NCBI RefSeq assembly: GCF_050596425.1
Contig: NZ_CP192292.1
Location: forward strand, 744,001-808,000
Direction: 5' to 3'
Origin: G963665925 sp050596425
GTDB taxonomy: Bacteria > Bacillota > Clostridia > Peptostreptococcales > Acidaminobacteraceae
Length of the DNA: 64,000 nt
Every line of letters starts with the position of its first letter. The first letter of the stretch is position 1. Shown here piece after piece: positions 47,848 to 56,390 of this stretch. A program made the position numbers and the translations under genes. Under the pieces are notes generated by a model that saw nothing but the letters and a program-made list of their open reading frames with translations, was not told the origin of the DNA and ran no database searches.

Positions 47848-48227
47848 ATATTTCAAGGATTAAAACGATTATATCTTGGTGACTACGCCGATGCTTTAGT
47901 GCACGTTGATCGGTAAAATAGAGCATCTCTTCCGGAGTCAGTGCAGTTATTGTATGGGGCACTGACCAAGTCCCCGTCCTGGGCGGGGCCAGGTCATCAG
48001 TTAAACTGCTAACCTTAAAATAGGATAACGATACTGAACGTAGTCAAGGATCAAGATAAACTCGCTACGCTCGCCCTTGACTACTATTGAAAGTTACTGG
48101 TTAAAACTTAAATATGTATTGACATAATGTTCATTTTTTGCCAAACACACTTATATTAATCGTATTATTTTTTAAGGGGTATTCACCAATGTTCCGACTA
48201 CTAAAAGGAGTGAGATATCCTTCCAGT
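47848..48227. other. Non-coding region with nested hairpins and a possible gene remnant
   Basis: On the minus strand about 30 codons from 47962 (VPHTITALTPEEMLYFTDQ) look coding but break off. Hairpins: TGACC with GGTCA around CCCCG with CGGGG (47963-47996), outer GCAGTT with AACTGC (47943-47948, 48004-48009), and GTAGTCAAGG with CCTTGACTAC (48040-48049, 48075-48084). The stretch is GC-richer than its surroundings. Confidence 0.5.
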
Positions 48228-48740
48228 TCATTCTCTAGTCCCTAAGAAATCGCTTTTTAAATCAATCGGAATATTTAATTGATACCCATTTGAATTCATG
48301 ATCATAAGCTTTACAGCTAAGAGATGAATGTCAGTCTTGAGAAAACAAGCAGTTTCATAAAAGTTATAACCTTGGCTAAAATATTCTAATACATCCTTCG
48401 TTGAAAATAATAATTCAGCAGCAAATAGATTGGCTTCATATTCTGGTTTGCTTTTCATATCATATATGGCAAATTCCTGTAGAGTATGGTTTTCGGCTAT
48501 ATGTCTGTGGAGTTGATCATGTCCTAACTCATGGGCACAAACAATCCTTTGAAGGGGTTCACAAATCTGATCATTAATAATAATGAATCGATTGTGGCCA
48601 TCTCTTTTGTAGAATCCTTTTAGCTTGCCAAGGTCCATAAACAAAACATCAATATTCATGTAGGCCGCTATTTCAAAAGGATTCCGTGTCTTATATTTCT
48701 TTATGAGTCTAGTTGAGCGGTTAATAATGTAATCGTTCAA
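48228..48740 (-). CDS. ImmA/IrrE-family metallopeptidase
   Basis: The 170-residue product has the zinc motif CAHELGHDQLH near 85 and the second Glu in KPEYEANLFAAELL. In ICEBs1 the counterpart ImmA cleaves the repressor ImmR to start excision and transfer. It lies 33 bases after the XRE repressor on the same strand. Confidence 0.88.
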   Translation of the reverse strand: MNDYIINRSTRLIKKYKTRNPFEIAAYMNIDVLFMDLGKLKGFYKRDGHNRFIIINDQICEPLQRIVCAHELGHDQLHRHIAENHTLQEFAIYDMKSKPEYEANLFAAELLFSTKDVLEYFSQGYNFYETACFLKTDIHLLAVKLMIMNSNGYQLNIPIDLKSDFLGTRE

Positions 48741-48773
48741 ATCATTCCTCCCCCTTAGAGAGATTTTGAGAAA

Positions 48774-49184
48774 TTACTCTTCCTTATCTCGATATTTTTT
48801 CGGAGTATATTTTTTGTGTTTTTCTTTTGAGCGCCAGTAAATCTCGGTGATTGCCTTAAAAACTTTATCTTGATCTTCTTCACTTAATTCACCTCCAGCA
48901 AAGAGCAGGGCTGTTTCATTGATAAATGATTCAGCCTTTTTTTTACCCCTATAGCCATATTTCTCTGTGGCATCAAGCAAAAAAGATTCACTTGCTGATA
49001 ATAAATAATCTGTTGAAACATCAAAAATTTTACATAGCTTTATTATTATTTCTTTCTTTGGTTGCCTTTCATCATTTTCATAATAAGCTACAGCACGAAC
49101 CGTAACGCCTAATGCAGTGGCAAGATCAGGCTGGGTCATGTTACGTTCGTTTCGGAGAAGTTTAATCTTACTTCCTAATGTCAT
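48774..49184 (-). CDS. XRE-family repressor, ImmR-like
   Basis: The 136-residue product has an N-terminal HTH (KLLRNERNMTQPDLATALG, VRAVAYYENDERQPKKE) and a C-terminal region that could be cleaved by the neighbouring ImmA. It is transcribed away from the promoter at 49230. It probably represses that promoter through the palindrome it contains (inference). Confidence 0.85.
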   Translation of the reverse strand: MTLGSKIKLLRNERNMTQPDLATALGVTVRAVAYYENDERQPKKEIIIKLCKIFDVSTDYLLSASESFLLDATEKYGYRGKKKAESFINETALLFAGGELSEEDQDKVFKAITEIYWRSKEKHKKYTPKKYRDKEE

Positions 49185-49229
49185 AAGTACACACCTCTTC
49201 TAATATTTTCAGTTATCATTTAACAAGTA

Positions 49230-49258
49230 TTGACATGAACATTTAGTTCATGTATAAT
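49230..49258 (+). promoter_or_regulatory. Consensus promoter with operator palindrome
   Basis: TTGACA (49230-49235), 17 bases, TATAAT (49253-49258). The spacer holds a perfect palindrome, ACATGAAC-ATTTA-GTTCATGT (49233-49253), overlapping both boxes. A weaker GAAC/GTTC pair follows near 49268. This is the expected target of the ImmR-like repressor. Confidence 0.75.
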
Positions 49259-49346
49259 GAACAAACAGAACGAGTGTTCGCATGTAAATATTAACACATA
49301 AATACTATAAAAGTCAAGAAAATCAATGAGAAGAGGTGAGGCATAT

Positions 49347-49874
49347 ATGGGAAAGGCGACGAACGGCCTTGAAAGATTAATGAACTCTTTTAAGGCTTAT
49401 GATGAATTTGATGAGAAAGTATATCATGATGCTCATTTATTACTCGATATATATTCAGATGTTTTGTGGGGCATAAAAAATAGCTATACCAATATTGTTT
49501 GCGAATGCAAAGAAATATATGGTGATGCTTCTGTTGCGGTACTGGATGTTATAACAGAATTTGGTTCAGATTTGAAAGCAAAGCTTTTGCATGAGCAATT
49601 AGAAGATGCAGAGGCAAGTAAAGTGATTATTGACATAATTAATGCTGCAATGCTCAAACTAAAAACTTATCCGAATAAAGGTGAACGGTATCATGAGATT
49701 CTAAAGACTACATATTTCTCTGAGAAAAAATATTCAGAAAATGAATTGCTGGACATGCTGAAATTGTCACGATCAACATATTTCAGACAAAGGAAAAAAG
49801 CTATTTCGCTATTTGGCGTTATTTTATGGGGATATGTATTGCCGGAGTTTATAAGTAATATGAGACATAATTGA
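49347..49874 (+). CDS. ArpU/DUF1492-like phage-type transcription regulator
   Basis: The 175-residue product has a C-terminal helix-turn-helix (YSENELLDMLKLSRSTYFRQRKKAISLFG) like late regulators of Firmicute phages and ICEs. AAGAGGTGAGG places the start at the ATG at 49347 rather than 49326. It is driven by the promoter at 49230 and followed by two terminators. Confidence 0.6.
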   Translation: MGKATNGLERLMNSFKAYDEFDEKVYHDAHLLLDIYSDVLWGIKNSYTNIVCECKEIYGDASVAVLDVITEFGSDLKAKLLHEQLEDAEASKVIIDIINAAMLKLKTYPNKGERYHEILKTTYFSEKKYSENELLDMLKLSRSTYFRQRKKAISLFGVILWGYVLPEFISNMRHN

Positions 49875-49969
49875 GACGGAATTGATACTAAATAGAGACT
49901 GCTTTGGTACTGACGTGGTATTGTCAATAGGGTATAATGGGTATGCTGGAAGTAATAGGCATATATTGA

Positions 49970-49993
49970 CCTCTGCATTTGCAGGGGTTTTTT
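49970..49993 (+). terminator. Terminator, first of a pair
   Basis: The stem CCTCTGC with GCAGGGG (one G-U pair) and a 4-base loop is followed by T. Confidence 0.75.
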
Positions 49994-50036
49994 AGTACCT
50001 TTTTTCAGCTAAAAAATAAATATAGGCAAATTTTAG

Positions 50037-50068
50037 GCTAGAAGTCAAAACGACTTCTGGCTTTTTTT
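50037..50068 (+). terminator. Terminator, second of a pair
   Basis: A 10-bp stem around AGAAGTC and GACTTCT is followed by seven T. It lies 44 bases after the first one. Confidence 0.85.
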
Positions 50069-50183
50069 ATGCCCTTTTTTAGGAGGGAAAAATGGTGAAT
50101 ATCTATTATGTCTTAATTCGTGGGCCGTAACTTTTTATTTTGTAAAGAACAATTCATTAATTACAAAATAGGAGGTATGTAAC

Positions 50184-50621
50184 ATGAATCAATCAGATGA
50201 TCAGAACAAAGAACCAAGGAGATACTTTATTCCGGTAGATGGCAAATACTATGAAACGACGAAGGAAATCTATGAAGTTTACTATCGTATGGATAGAAGA
50301 GAGCGGTACTTAGAAGAGCGTGACTTAAAAAAAGGCGTCGTTAATTTCAGTGATATGGGATACAGTTACTGCTCAGCAGAAGAAATCTTATCGGATAAGG
50401 ATACGGATATTGAAACAGAAATCATGAATAAGATGCTTATGGAAACAGTTCTTGAAGCGATTTCAATTCTAGATGAAGAAGAGAAATGGCTCATCCAAGA
50501 GCTGTTTTTTTGTGGGAAAAGTCAGAGGCAACTTTCAAAAGAAACAGATATTCCACTGATGACAATTAATAATCGTAAGAAAAAAGTGTTGGATAAATTA
50601 AGAAAACAATTAAAAATCTAA
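50184..50621 (+). CDS. Sigma-70-like region 4 regulator
   Basis: The 145-residue product has a C-terminal HTH (LIQELFFCGKSQRQLSKETDIPLMTINNRKKKVLDKLR) like sigma region 4, common in Tn916/Tn1549-type elements. AGGAGG precedes the ATG. It is followed by a strong terminator at 50639. Confidence 0.75.
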   Translation: MNQSDDQNKEPRRYFIPVDGKYYETTKEIYEVYYRMDRRERYLEERDLKKGVVNFSDMGYSYCSAEEILSDKDTDIETEIMNKMLMETVLEAISILDEEEKWLIQELFFCGKSQRQLSKETDIPLMTINNRKKKVLDKLRKQLKI

Positions 50622-50638
50622 AAAAAGTTTGGTACACC

Positions 50639-50678
50639 CCCCTTCATTTTTCGGCTTAAGAGTGAAGGGGATTTTTTT
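50639..50678 (+). terminator. Terminator after the sigma-like gene
   Basis: The stem CCCCTTCA with TGAAGGGG and a 16-base loop is followed by seven T. Confidence 0.85.
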
Positions 50679-50725
50679 ACCCCTCTGAACCTTGAAAAAT
50701 AGTAAATCTAATTTTACTCATATTC

Positions 50726-51005
50726 AATATTTTAGGTACGTTACCTTGTGACCGTAAGGAAAGCGACATAAGAGGATGCGCCATGACTGAGATATCAGAG
50801 CGACAACATCCGGCTTTAAATTATCTAGTGGTTAAGATAATTCGCCATGATCCACAAGGGGAAATTTGAACGATACTTCTGCCAAGTCCTAAGTATCCTA
50901 TGGATGGCAGCCTGACAGATGATCAGGAGAATACAGCCTTTGCCTGGAAGCCAATGGCATGGGTTGCTTCTATGAGGTCAATGACTATTGACCGCCTAAA
51001 GTATT
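50726..51005 (+). ncRNA. Candidate structured RNA, unknown family
   Basis: An 11-bp closing helix joins 50726-50736 to 50995-51005 (one G-U). Inside are hairpins: GGATG/CATCC (50774, 50807) with CTGA/TCAG (50787, 50795); AATTATC/GATAATT (50819, 50836); CCTGA/TCAGG (50911, 50923); GAAGC/GCTTC (50947, 50966); GGTCAAT/ATTGACC (50976, 50987) with a 4-base loop. An H-type pseudoknot is possible: GATACTT/AAGTATC (50872, 50891) with CTGCCA in its loop pairing TGGCAG (50879, 50905). No open frame of note. The strand is assumed from flanking genes. Confidence 0.6.
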
Positions 51006-51029
51006 TATTAACTATATTTTAAAGAATCG

Positions 51030-51090
51030 CTTAACAGTACAAACGTACAACGAAGTTGTTTTGACTTGGTTCTAGGTTTGTGCTGTTAAG
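51030..51090 (+). promoter_or_regulatory. Long hairpin before the helicase gene
   Basis: The 15-bp stem CTTAACAGTACAAAC with GTTTGTGCTGTTAAG (one G-U) encloses a loop with a small ACAAC/GTTGT hairpin. It ends 28 bases before the ATG at 51119 and lacks a T run, so it may regulate leader folding or be part of the RNA before it. Confidence 0.55.
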
Positions 51091-51118
51091 TGAAACAAAC
51101 TTAACTAAAGGAGAAAAG

Positions 51119-53374
51119 ATGGATAATATACAACCAAATTTAAATACAAAAGAAACTCTAAATAAAGTAATCGGTGAAAAGTGGATAACGGAAAATTCAA
51201 AAGGAGTATTCATTGTAAAAGACTGCATCTTAGTGCAGAGTTTTACCGGAAAGAATTACACCTATCGTGTTGTCAATTATGTTACAGGTGATCAAAAGTA
51301 TTTATTTTACAGACGACATGAATTGACAGAGCAAGATTACGGGGGCGTTATTGATAAAATTAAAGTCTTATCTTTTTATGATATGAAACGAGCGGCAGAT
51401 GGCTCTGAGATGATTGATGTTATCTTCAAGGATATCTTTCCCAAGTATGGATTTGTTGTACGAGAAGAGCAGGTCGAGTTATCAAAGCATATATATGAAA
51501 ACATGAAAGAACGGAAGATATCCTTGAGTGATATTGCTGTTGGTCTTGGTAAAACTCATGCTTATCTAATTGCAGCTATCGTGCATAATATTTTTTCGAA
51601 AAAAGGTAGTTTCTATAAGCAAATTCCAATTGTGATAACCACATCAAGCATTGAACTACAAAGCTCAATCATAAAGGAGTACATACCAGAGATTTCTAAA
51701 ATGCTGATGGAAAATGGCATTATCTCATCACCAATCACCTGTGTACTTAGAAAAGGTAAAGAAAACTATGTTTGCGAAAATCGGTTAAAGGATTATTTTC
51801 AATCATTAGATCCCAAGCGTAAACGCTCTAGTGAATATAAAGGTCTACAAAAATTAATTCAAAATAGAAATATTGATCTTGCTGATGCTGAAGATATCAG
51901 CGGTTATGATAAACGAAAAATCAATGTGAAAAGTAGCCAGTGTATGAAGTGTAGTAAGTTTAAGACATGTGCTTTTCAGCAGTTTATGAAACAGGCGAGG
52001 AAAAGCACCTATAATTTTCAAATATGCAACCATAACTATTATTTGGCAGATATATTAAAAAGAAAAGATGGACGGAGATCATTATTGCCGGAGTATCAAA
52101 CGGTCATTATTGATGAAGCACATAAGTTGATGGATGCTGCAAATCAGATGTACGGATCAATCATCAATGAACATGAGGTTTATCACTTGATGAAGAAGAT
52201 ATCACCCACACATTCGCAGAAGAAGAGTCATAAAGCATTAAAAAATTTAACGAATGAGGTGATGGCTCTCAATCAAATGTTCTTTGATGTGTTGACGGAA
52301 CAAATCCCTGCAAAGGCATTTTCTGATGATACAGAAAAATTCCCAACAACAATCACTTCAAGAGCTATGAGGCTTTTGAAGAAAATGGTATTAACCATTC
52401 ATGAAATCAGTAAGAAAATGAATTATACGGCAAGGCAATCTCTTATTGATCTTAGAACAGTGATGGATGGGTTGAGGGTATTTCTATTAGAAACAAATAT
52501 CTATTGGATGGAAAATCCTAAAGCCAAAGGTCAACGAATGCTGGCATCTATTCCAAAAGTCATTAGCAAAGAGTTAGGAGAAGACCTTTGGAAGGCAAAG
52601 CGGTCCATGATTCTAACATCAGGAACTTTAGCAGTGGATGGAGATTTCAGTTATATCAAGCATCAACTTGGCATAAATCCAATTAGCCATTGGAAAATAA
52701 ATGAACTTACCAAAACATCGCCGTTCCATTTTAAAGAAAATTGCATGATTTATATTTCAAAGAAGATCCCTTATCCCAATGCTGATGATGCAGCATACAT
52801 TCACGAGGTCAGACAAGAGATATCAAGGTTAATTGATGCTTCCAATGGTCATGCCTTGGTCTTATTCACATCATATAAACCATTGCGTTTGATATTTCAG
52901 CACATCAAGGAAGTGCATCCAAATCGACAGCTGATAGCAATGAAGCGTGGGAGAAATACAGCAATCGATGAATTCAAGAAAAGTCAAAATTCTGTTCTAT
53001 TTGCAACCGGAAGCATGTGGGAAGGCGTTAACATACCAGGAGATATTTTATCCCATCTAATTATAGTGAAGTTACCGTTTCCAACACCAGATCCAATCAG
53101 TGATTATGAGAAATCATTATATACGGATATGAATGAATACCTTAAATCAGTTTTAATACCTAAAATGCTAATAAAATTACGACAAGGAGTCGGAAGACTG
53201 ATAAGAAGTGAAACCGATACAGGGGTTATTTCCTTATTAGATGTCAGAGCTAGCGACAATGGTCGATATCATCAAGATGTCTTACATGCGCTACCTGAAT
53301 GCAGAAGAGCAGAGAGTATTGAAGAGATTCGAACCTTTTTAAGAGAGAAAAAAGAAAACTCATATTTTGAATAG
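51119..53374 (+). CDS. DinG/XPD-like superfamily 2 helicase
   Basis: The 751-residue product has a degenerate Walker A, AVGLGKTHAYL, near 140. Fe-S-type Cys (CMKCSKFKTC and QICNHNYY) lie near 275-305, DEAH box VIIDEAHKLMD near 331, and motif VI QGVGRLIRS near 688. AAAGGAGAAAAG supports the ATG at 51119. DinG-type helicases unwind DNA and RNA-DNA hybrids. In this element it may help plasmid DNA processing (inference). Confidence 0.82.
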   Translation: MDNIQPNLNTKETLNKVIGEKWITENSKGVFIVKDCILVQSFTGKNYTYRVVNYVTGDQKYLFYRRHELTEQDYGGVIDKIKVLSFYDMKRAADGSEMIDVIFKDIFPKYGFVVREEQVELSKHIYENMKERKISLSDIAVGLGKTHAYLIAAIVHNIFSKKGSFYKQIPIVITTSSIELQSSIIKEYIPEISKMLMENGIISSPITCVLRKGKENYVCENRLKDYFQSLDPKRKRSSEYKGLQKLIQNRNIDLADAEDISGYDKRKINVKSSQCMKCSKFKTCAFQQFMKQARKSTYNFQICNHNYYLADILKRKDGRRSLLPEYQTVIIDEAHKLMDAANQMYGSIINEHEVYHLMKKISPTHSQKKSHKALKNLTNEVMALNQMFFDVLTEQIPAKAFSDDTEKFPTTITSRAMRLLKKMVLTIHEISKKMNYTARQSLIDLRTVMDGLRVFLLETNIYWMENPKAKGQRMLASIPKVISKELGEDLWKAKRSMILTSGTLAVDGDFSYIKHQLGINPISHWKINELTKTSPFHFKENCMIYISKKIPYPNADDAAYIHEVRQEISRLIDASNGHALVLFTSYKPLRLIFQHIKEVHPNRQLIAMKRGRNTAIDEFKKSQNSVLFATGSMWEGVNIPGDILSHLIIVKLPFPTPDPISDYEKSLYTDMNEYLKSVLIPKMLIKLRQGVGRLIRSETDTGVISLLDVRASDNGRYHQDVLHALPECRRAESIEEIRTFLREKKENSYFE

Positions 53375-53395
53375 AATAAACTGGAGGAAAGAACA

Positions 53396-53539
53396 ATGGA
53401 CGATAGATTAAAATTTAGTGAACAAGTGACAATGTTGAATCACTTAAGAAATAAAAAGTTAATTTCACCAATTGAGTATGATAAGATCAAATTATTTATT
53501 AAGAAGAAATATAAAATCGGTATTTATGCAATGGAGTAA
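53396..53539 (+). CDS. SHOCT-like small protein, 47 aa
   Basis: It follows CTGGAGGAAAG. The sequence LRNKKLISPIEYDKIKLFIKK matches the pattern of SHOCT oligomerisation motifs. Such tiny genes are common directly before the large serine recombinase of Firmicute elements. A terminator follows at 53600. Confidence 0.65.
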   Translation: MDDRLKFSEQVTMLNHLRNKKLISPIEYDKIKLFIKKKYKIGIYAME

Positions 53540-53599
53540 AACTATATTTACAAAAATACTTAGATGATTGCCGAAATAAGTAAATATGTAAAAGGATTT

Positions 53600-53638
53600 G
53601 CCTTCTCAAAGTAAGTTTAATTCTGAGAAGGCTTTTTT
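53600..53638 (+). terminator. Terminator after the SHOCT-like gene
   Basis: The stem GCCTTCTCA with TGAGAAGGC is followed by TTTTTT. Confidence 0.85.
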
Positions 53639-53734
53639 GTTATGTCGAAAAAATAAGCGAAACATGGTCTTAATTTATGATTAATGGTAAACTCGCATCA
53701 AACATAGATGAAATTAATGTAAGGAGGACTTTCA

Positions 53735-55618
53735 ATGGGAAAGGTTAAAGTTATTGAGGCAAGTAAACAATCAAGAAGACAACGAAACAGCTTTATAGAA
53801 AATCAATTAAGAGTTGCAGCATATTGTAGAGTTAGTACAGATTCAGATGAACAGAAATTGAGCTATCAATCTCAAGTGCTTCATTATAAACAATTAGTTG
53901 AAACAAAACCGGAATGGGAACTCGTAGACATCTATGCCGATGAAGCAATATCTGGCACACAGATTAATAAACGTGTTGATTTCCAAAGGATGATTAATGA
54001 TGCTCTTGAAGGTAAAATTGACATGATTATTACAAAGTCAATATCCAGATTTGCAAGGAATACTTTGGATACCTTAAAATATGTACGCTTATTAAAGGAA
54101 AAGAATGTAGCCATCATGTTTGAAAAAGAAAACATTAATACATTGACCATGAATGGTGAAATGCTCTTGGTTATTCTAAGTTCTCTGGCTCAGCAAGAGA
54201 GTGAATCCATTTCAGCCAATGTTACCATGGGGCTTAAAATGAAAATGAAACGTGGTGAAATGGTTGGTTACAATGGCTGCTTAGGTTATGATTATGATTC
54301 AGAAACCAAGACGATTTCTATTAATGAAGAAGAAGCCGATATTGTACGATATATTTTTAGACGATATGTTGAAGGATCAGGATGCTTTGTCATAGCAAAA
54401 GAACTTTCTAATCTTGGTTATAAGACCAGACGAGGAAGTACCAAATGGCATGAAAGTACTGTTCGAGGCATTATTAAAAATGAAAAATATAAAGGAGACC
54501 TTCTTCAAGGAAAGACATTTACAGTTGATCCAATCACACATAGGCGTTTAGATAACATGGGTGAGAAAGAACAGTTTTATGTAGAAAACAATCACGATGC
54601 TATTATATCGGATGAAATGTTTGAAAGAGCACAAGAAATTTTAAGAATGCGTAGCAAGAAGCACAGCAAAAAGAATAATTCGAGAAAGTACAGTCGAAAA
54701 CATGCCTTTAGCAGTTTGTGCACCTGCGGCTTTTGTGGTGGCACCTACATAAGAAGAATTTGGCATCATGGAACTGATCATGAAAAGCCGGCTTGGCAAT
54801 GTGGCAAAGCAATAAAACAAGGTAGAAAAACCTGTGGCCATTCAAAAGGCATTCATGAGAGCTTTTTAGAAGATGCTTTTGTAAATGCATATAATAAGAT
54901 ACAAGAATTGAATACTACTGACATTGAAGAATTCTTTAGTAATATTGAAGACGCTTTAGATATAAGTCATCTTAGTGATGAAGTGAATGAGTTGTCATCT
55001 AAAATCAAGAAGTTGGAAACAAAATCACAGACGCTCTTGGATATGCGATTAGATGAAAAAATTACAGAAGCAGACTATGAAAAGAAATACAATGATATTG
55101 AAGAAGAACTTAAAGCCTTTAGAGATGAACGAAACGAAAAATACGAAGCACTTCAGGGTGAGGAATCAATCACAACAAGAATCAACGAATTCAGAAAAGT
55201 GTTGGCTGAAAATCTAGAAATTAAAGAATTTGACCGTGATATCATGGATAGCTTAATTGACAAGATCGTTATTGGAGCAACAGATGAAGATGGGAATCCA
55301 AATCCTTACGTGGTTACTTTTGTATTCAAAGCAGGGATGAAATTCAATGAAGAATTCTACGAGAAAATTGCCAATCCATCTGGTATAATTGAAGCAGGCA
55401 AAATGTCTACTTACGCAACAAACGAGAAACAACTAGCGTGTACCTATGCCCCTAACAAGGCACGTGGAGACGGTGATAGAGATACAAAGAGAAGAATCCT
55501 TGAAATAGTTGAATTTTCAATGCATACAGACATTGAGACGTTTCGTGAAAATACCGATGGAACACGGTCCAGAGAACGTGTAAAAGAGATCCCAATAAGG
55601 TTGGCTATGTGGGATTAG
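53735..55618 (+). CDS. Large serine recombinase (TndX/TnpX-like)
   Basis: The 627-residue product has an N-terminal resolvase domain with the catalytic Ser34 in AAYCRVSTDS and SRFARNTLDTL. A recombinase domain, a zinc ribbon (CTCGFCGGTY, CGKAIKQGRKTCGH) and a coiled coil (about 410-480) follow. Enzymes of this type integrate and excise Tn5397- and Tn4451-like elements. AAGGAGG precedes the ATG. Its attachment sites were not identified in the window. Confidence 0.9.
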   Translation: MGKVKVIEASKQSRRQRNSFIENQLRVAAYCRVSTDSDEQKLSYQSQVLHYKQLVETKPEWELVDIYADEAISGTQINKRVDFQRMINDALEGKIDMIITKSISRFARNTLDTLKYVRLLKEKNVAIMFEKENINTLTMNGEMLLVILSSLAQQESESISANVTMGLKMKMKRGEMVGYNGCLGYDYDSETKTISINEEEADIVRYIFRRYVEGSGCFVIAKELSNLGYKTRRGSTKWHESTVRGIIKNEKYKGDLLQGKTFTVDPITHRRLDNMGEKEQFYVENNHDAIISDEMFERAQEILRMRSKKHSKKNNSRKYSRKHAFSSLCTCGFCGGTYIRRIWHHGTDHEKPAWQCGKAIKQGRKTCGHSKGIHESFLEDAFVNAYNKIQELNTTDIEEFFSNIEDALDISHLSDEVNELSSKIKKLETKSQTLLDMRLDEKITEADYEKKYNDIEEELKAFRDERNEKYEALQGEESITTRINEFRKVLAENLEIKEFDRDIMDSLIDKIVIGATDEDGNPNPYVVTFVFKAGMKFNEEFYEKIANPSGIIEAGKMSTYATNEKQLACTYAPNKARGDGDRDTKRRILEIVEFSMHTDIETFRENTDGTRSRERVKEIPIRLAMWD

Positions 55619-55634
55619 CAAAAAAGGATACAAG

Positions 55635-55673
55635 AAAGAGCTTTCTACAAAATATTGTAGAGGGCTCTTTTTT
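55635..55673 (+). terminator. Terminator after the serine recombinase
   Basis: The nested stem AAAGAGC/GCTCTTT with inner CTACAA/TTGTAG is followed by T. Confidence 0.85.
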
Positions 55674-55720
55674 GGTGCTTAAAACTAAGTTTATGCGTAT
55701 GTCGGGAGGTTGGATTGGAA

Positions 55721-56029
55721 ATGAGCTGCAAAACAGTTGAGTATAAAGATGAGGTATATCCAAGCAAGACAGCTTTCGTAGAAGCTTATGGAATCACAAG
55801 AAATCAACTAAGGCATAGAACCGAAAAAGGGCTTAGCATGGATGAGGTGCTGAATCCTGGTAAAAGACCAAATGGTATTGCGGAACGGAACAGCAAAGCT
55901 ATAACGTGTTTTGGCGTTCCGTACTCATCGATTAAGGATCTGGCAGAGCATTACGGATTGAAGAGATCAACGCTTAGCAAAAGATTAAATCGTGGAGGCA
56001 TGACACCTGAAAGGGCTGTGCTGATGTAG
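55721..56029 (+). CDS. Putative DNA-binding protein with two HTH-like repeats
   Basis: The 102-residue product has two related segments, FVEAYGITRNQLRHRTEKGLS near 20-40 and LAEHYGLKRSTLSKRLNRGG near 73-93, each resembling an HTH and followed by a similar MDEVL/PERAV tail. Such proteins occur in Firmicute phages. GGGAGG at 55704 favours the ATG at 55721 over a TTG at 55715. Confidence 0.6.
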   Translation: MSCKTVEYKDEVYPSKTAFVEAYGITRNQLRHRTEKGLSMDEVLNPGKRPNGIAERNSKAITCFGVPYSSIKDLAEHYGLKRSTLSKRLNRGGMTPERAVLM

Positions 56030-56036
56030 TAGTAAA

Positions 56037-56054
56037 GCATTACATATGTAATGC
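56037..56054. promoter_or_regulatory. 18-bp perfect palindrome, probable operator
   Basis: GCATTACATATGTAATGC lies 25 bases before the start of a winged-HTH gene. Such a site suits autoregulation by a dimeric regulator. Confidence 0.5.
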
Positions 56055-56079
56055 ATATGGATTACAAAGGGTGATTCGA

Positions 56080-56349
56080 ATGAAAATAAATGAACTGCTC
56101 TATTTGTACACTACGATAGACCTTACCGCTACACAATATAAAGTTTTGCTGCTCTTGCGTTCAGGTGAGAGAACCCAAAGTGAAATAGCCAAAGAGTTGT
56201 TTTCGAAGAGGCAAAACGTGAATAAGGCTTGCAAAATTCTTGAAGGCATTGGATTGATCGTTAGATCAAAAACAATAGGGCGTAACGTTTATTTTAAAGT
56301 GGTTGATAATCCGGATGTACAAATGAAGGGGCAAACAAGTCTGATATAG
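56080..56349 (+). CDS. MarR-like winged-HTH regulator
   Basis: The 89-residue product has a helix-turn-helix, ERTQSEIAKELFSKRQNVNK, and a wing IVRSKTIGRNVYFKV. It is short for MarR but has the core fold. A GTG at 56071 exists; AAAGGG supports the ATG at 56080. Likely controls neighbours through the upstream palindrome (inference). Confidence 0.7.
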   Translation: MKINELLYLYTTIDLTATQYKVLLLLRSGERTQSEIAKELFSKRQNVNKACKILEGIGLIVRSKTIGRNVYFKVVDNPDVQMKGQTSLI

Positions 56350-56390
56350 ACGGACCGAATAAGATATATGCGAAAGTCGAGGTAGATACT

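Noticed and set aside
47702..47962. 86-codon minus-strand gene overlapping the endonuclease end
   Set aside because: Only the first 30 or so codons look coding; the rest is antisense of the endonuclease gene. Kept as a possible remnant only.
50726..51005. Group I intron
   Set aside because: The conserved P7 and R/S core motifs and a terminal G with interrupted gene were not found; only a general multi-stem fold is visible.
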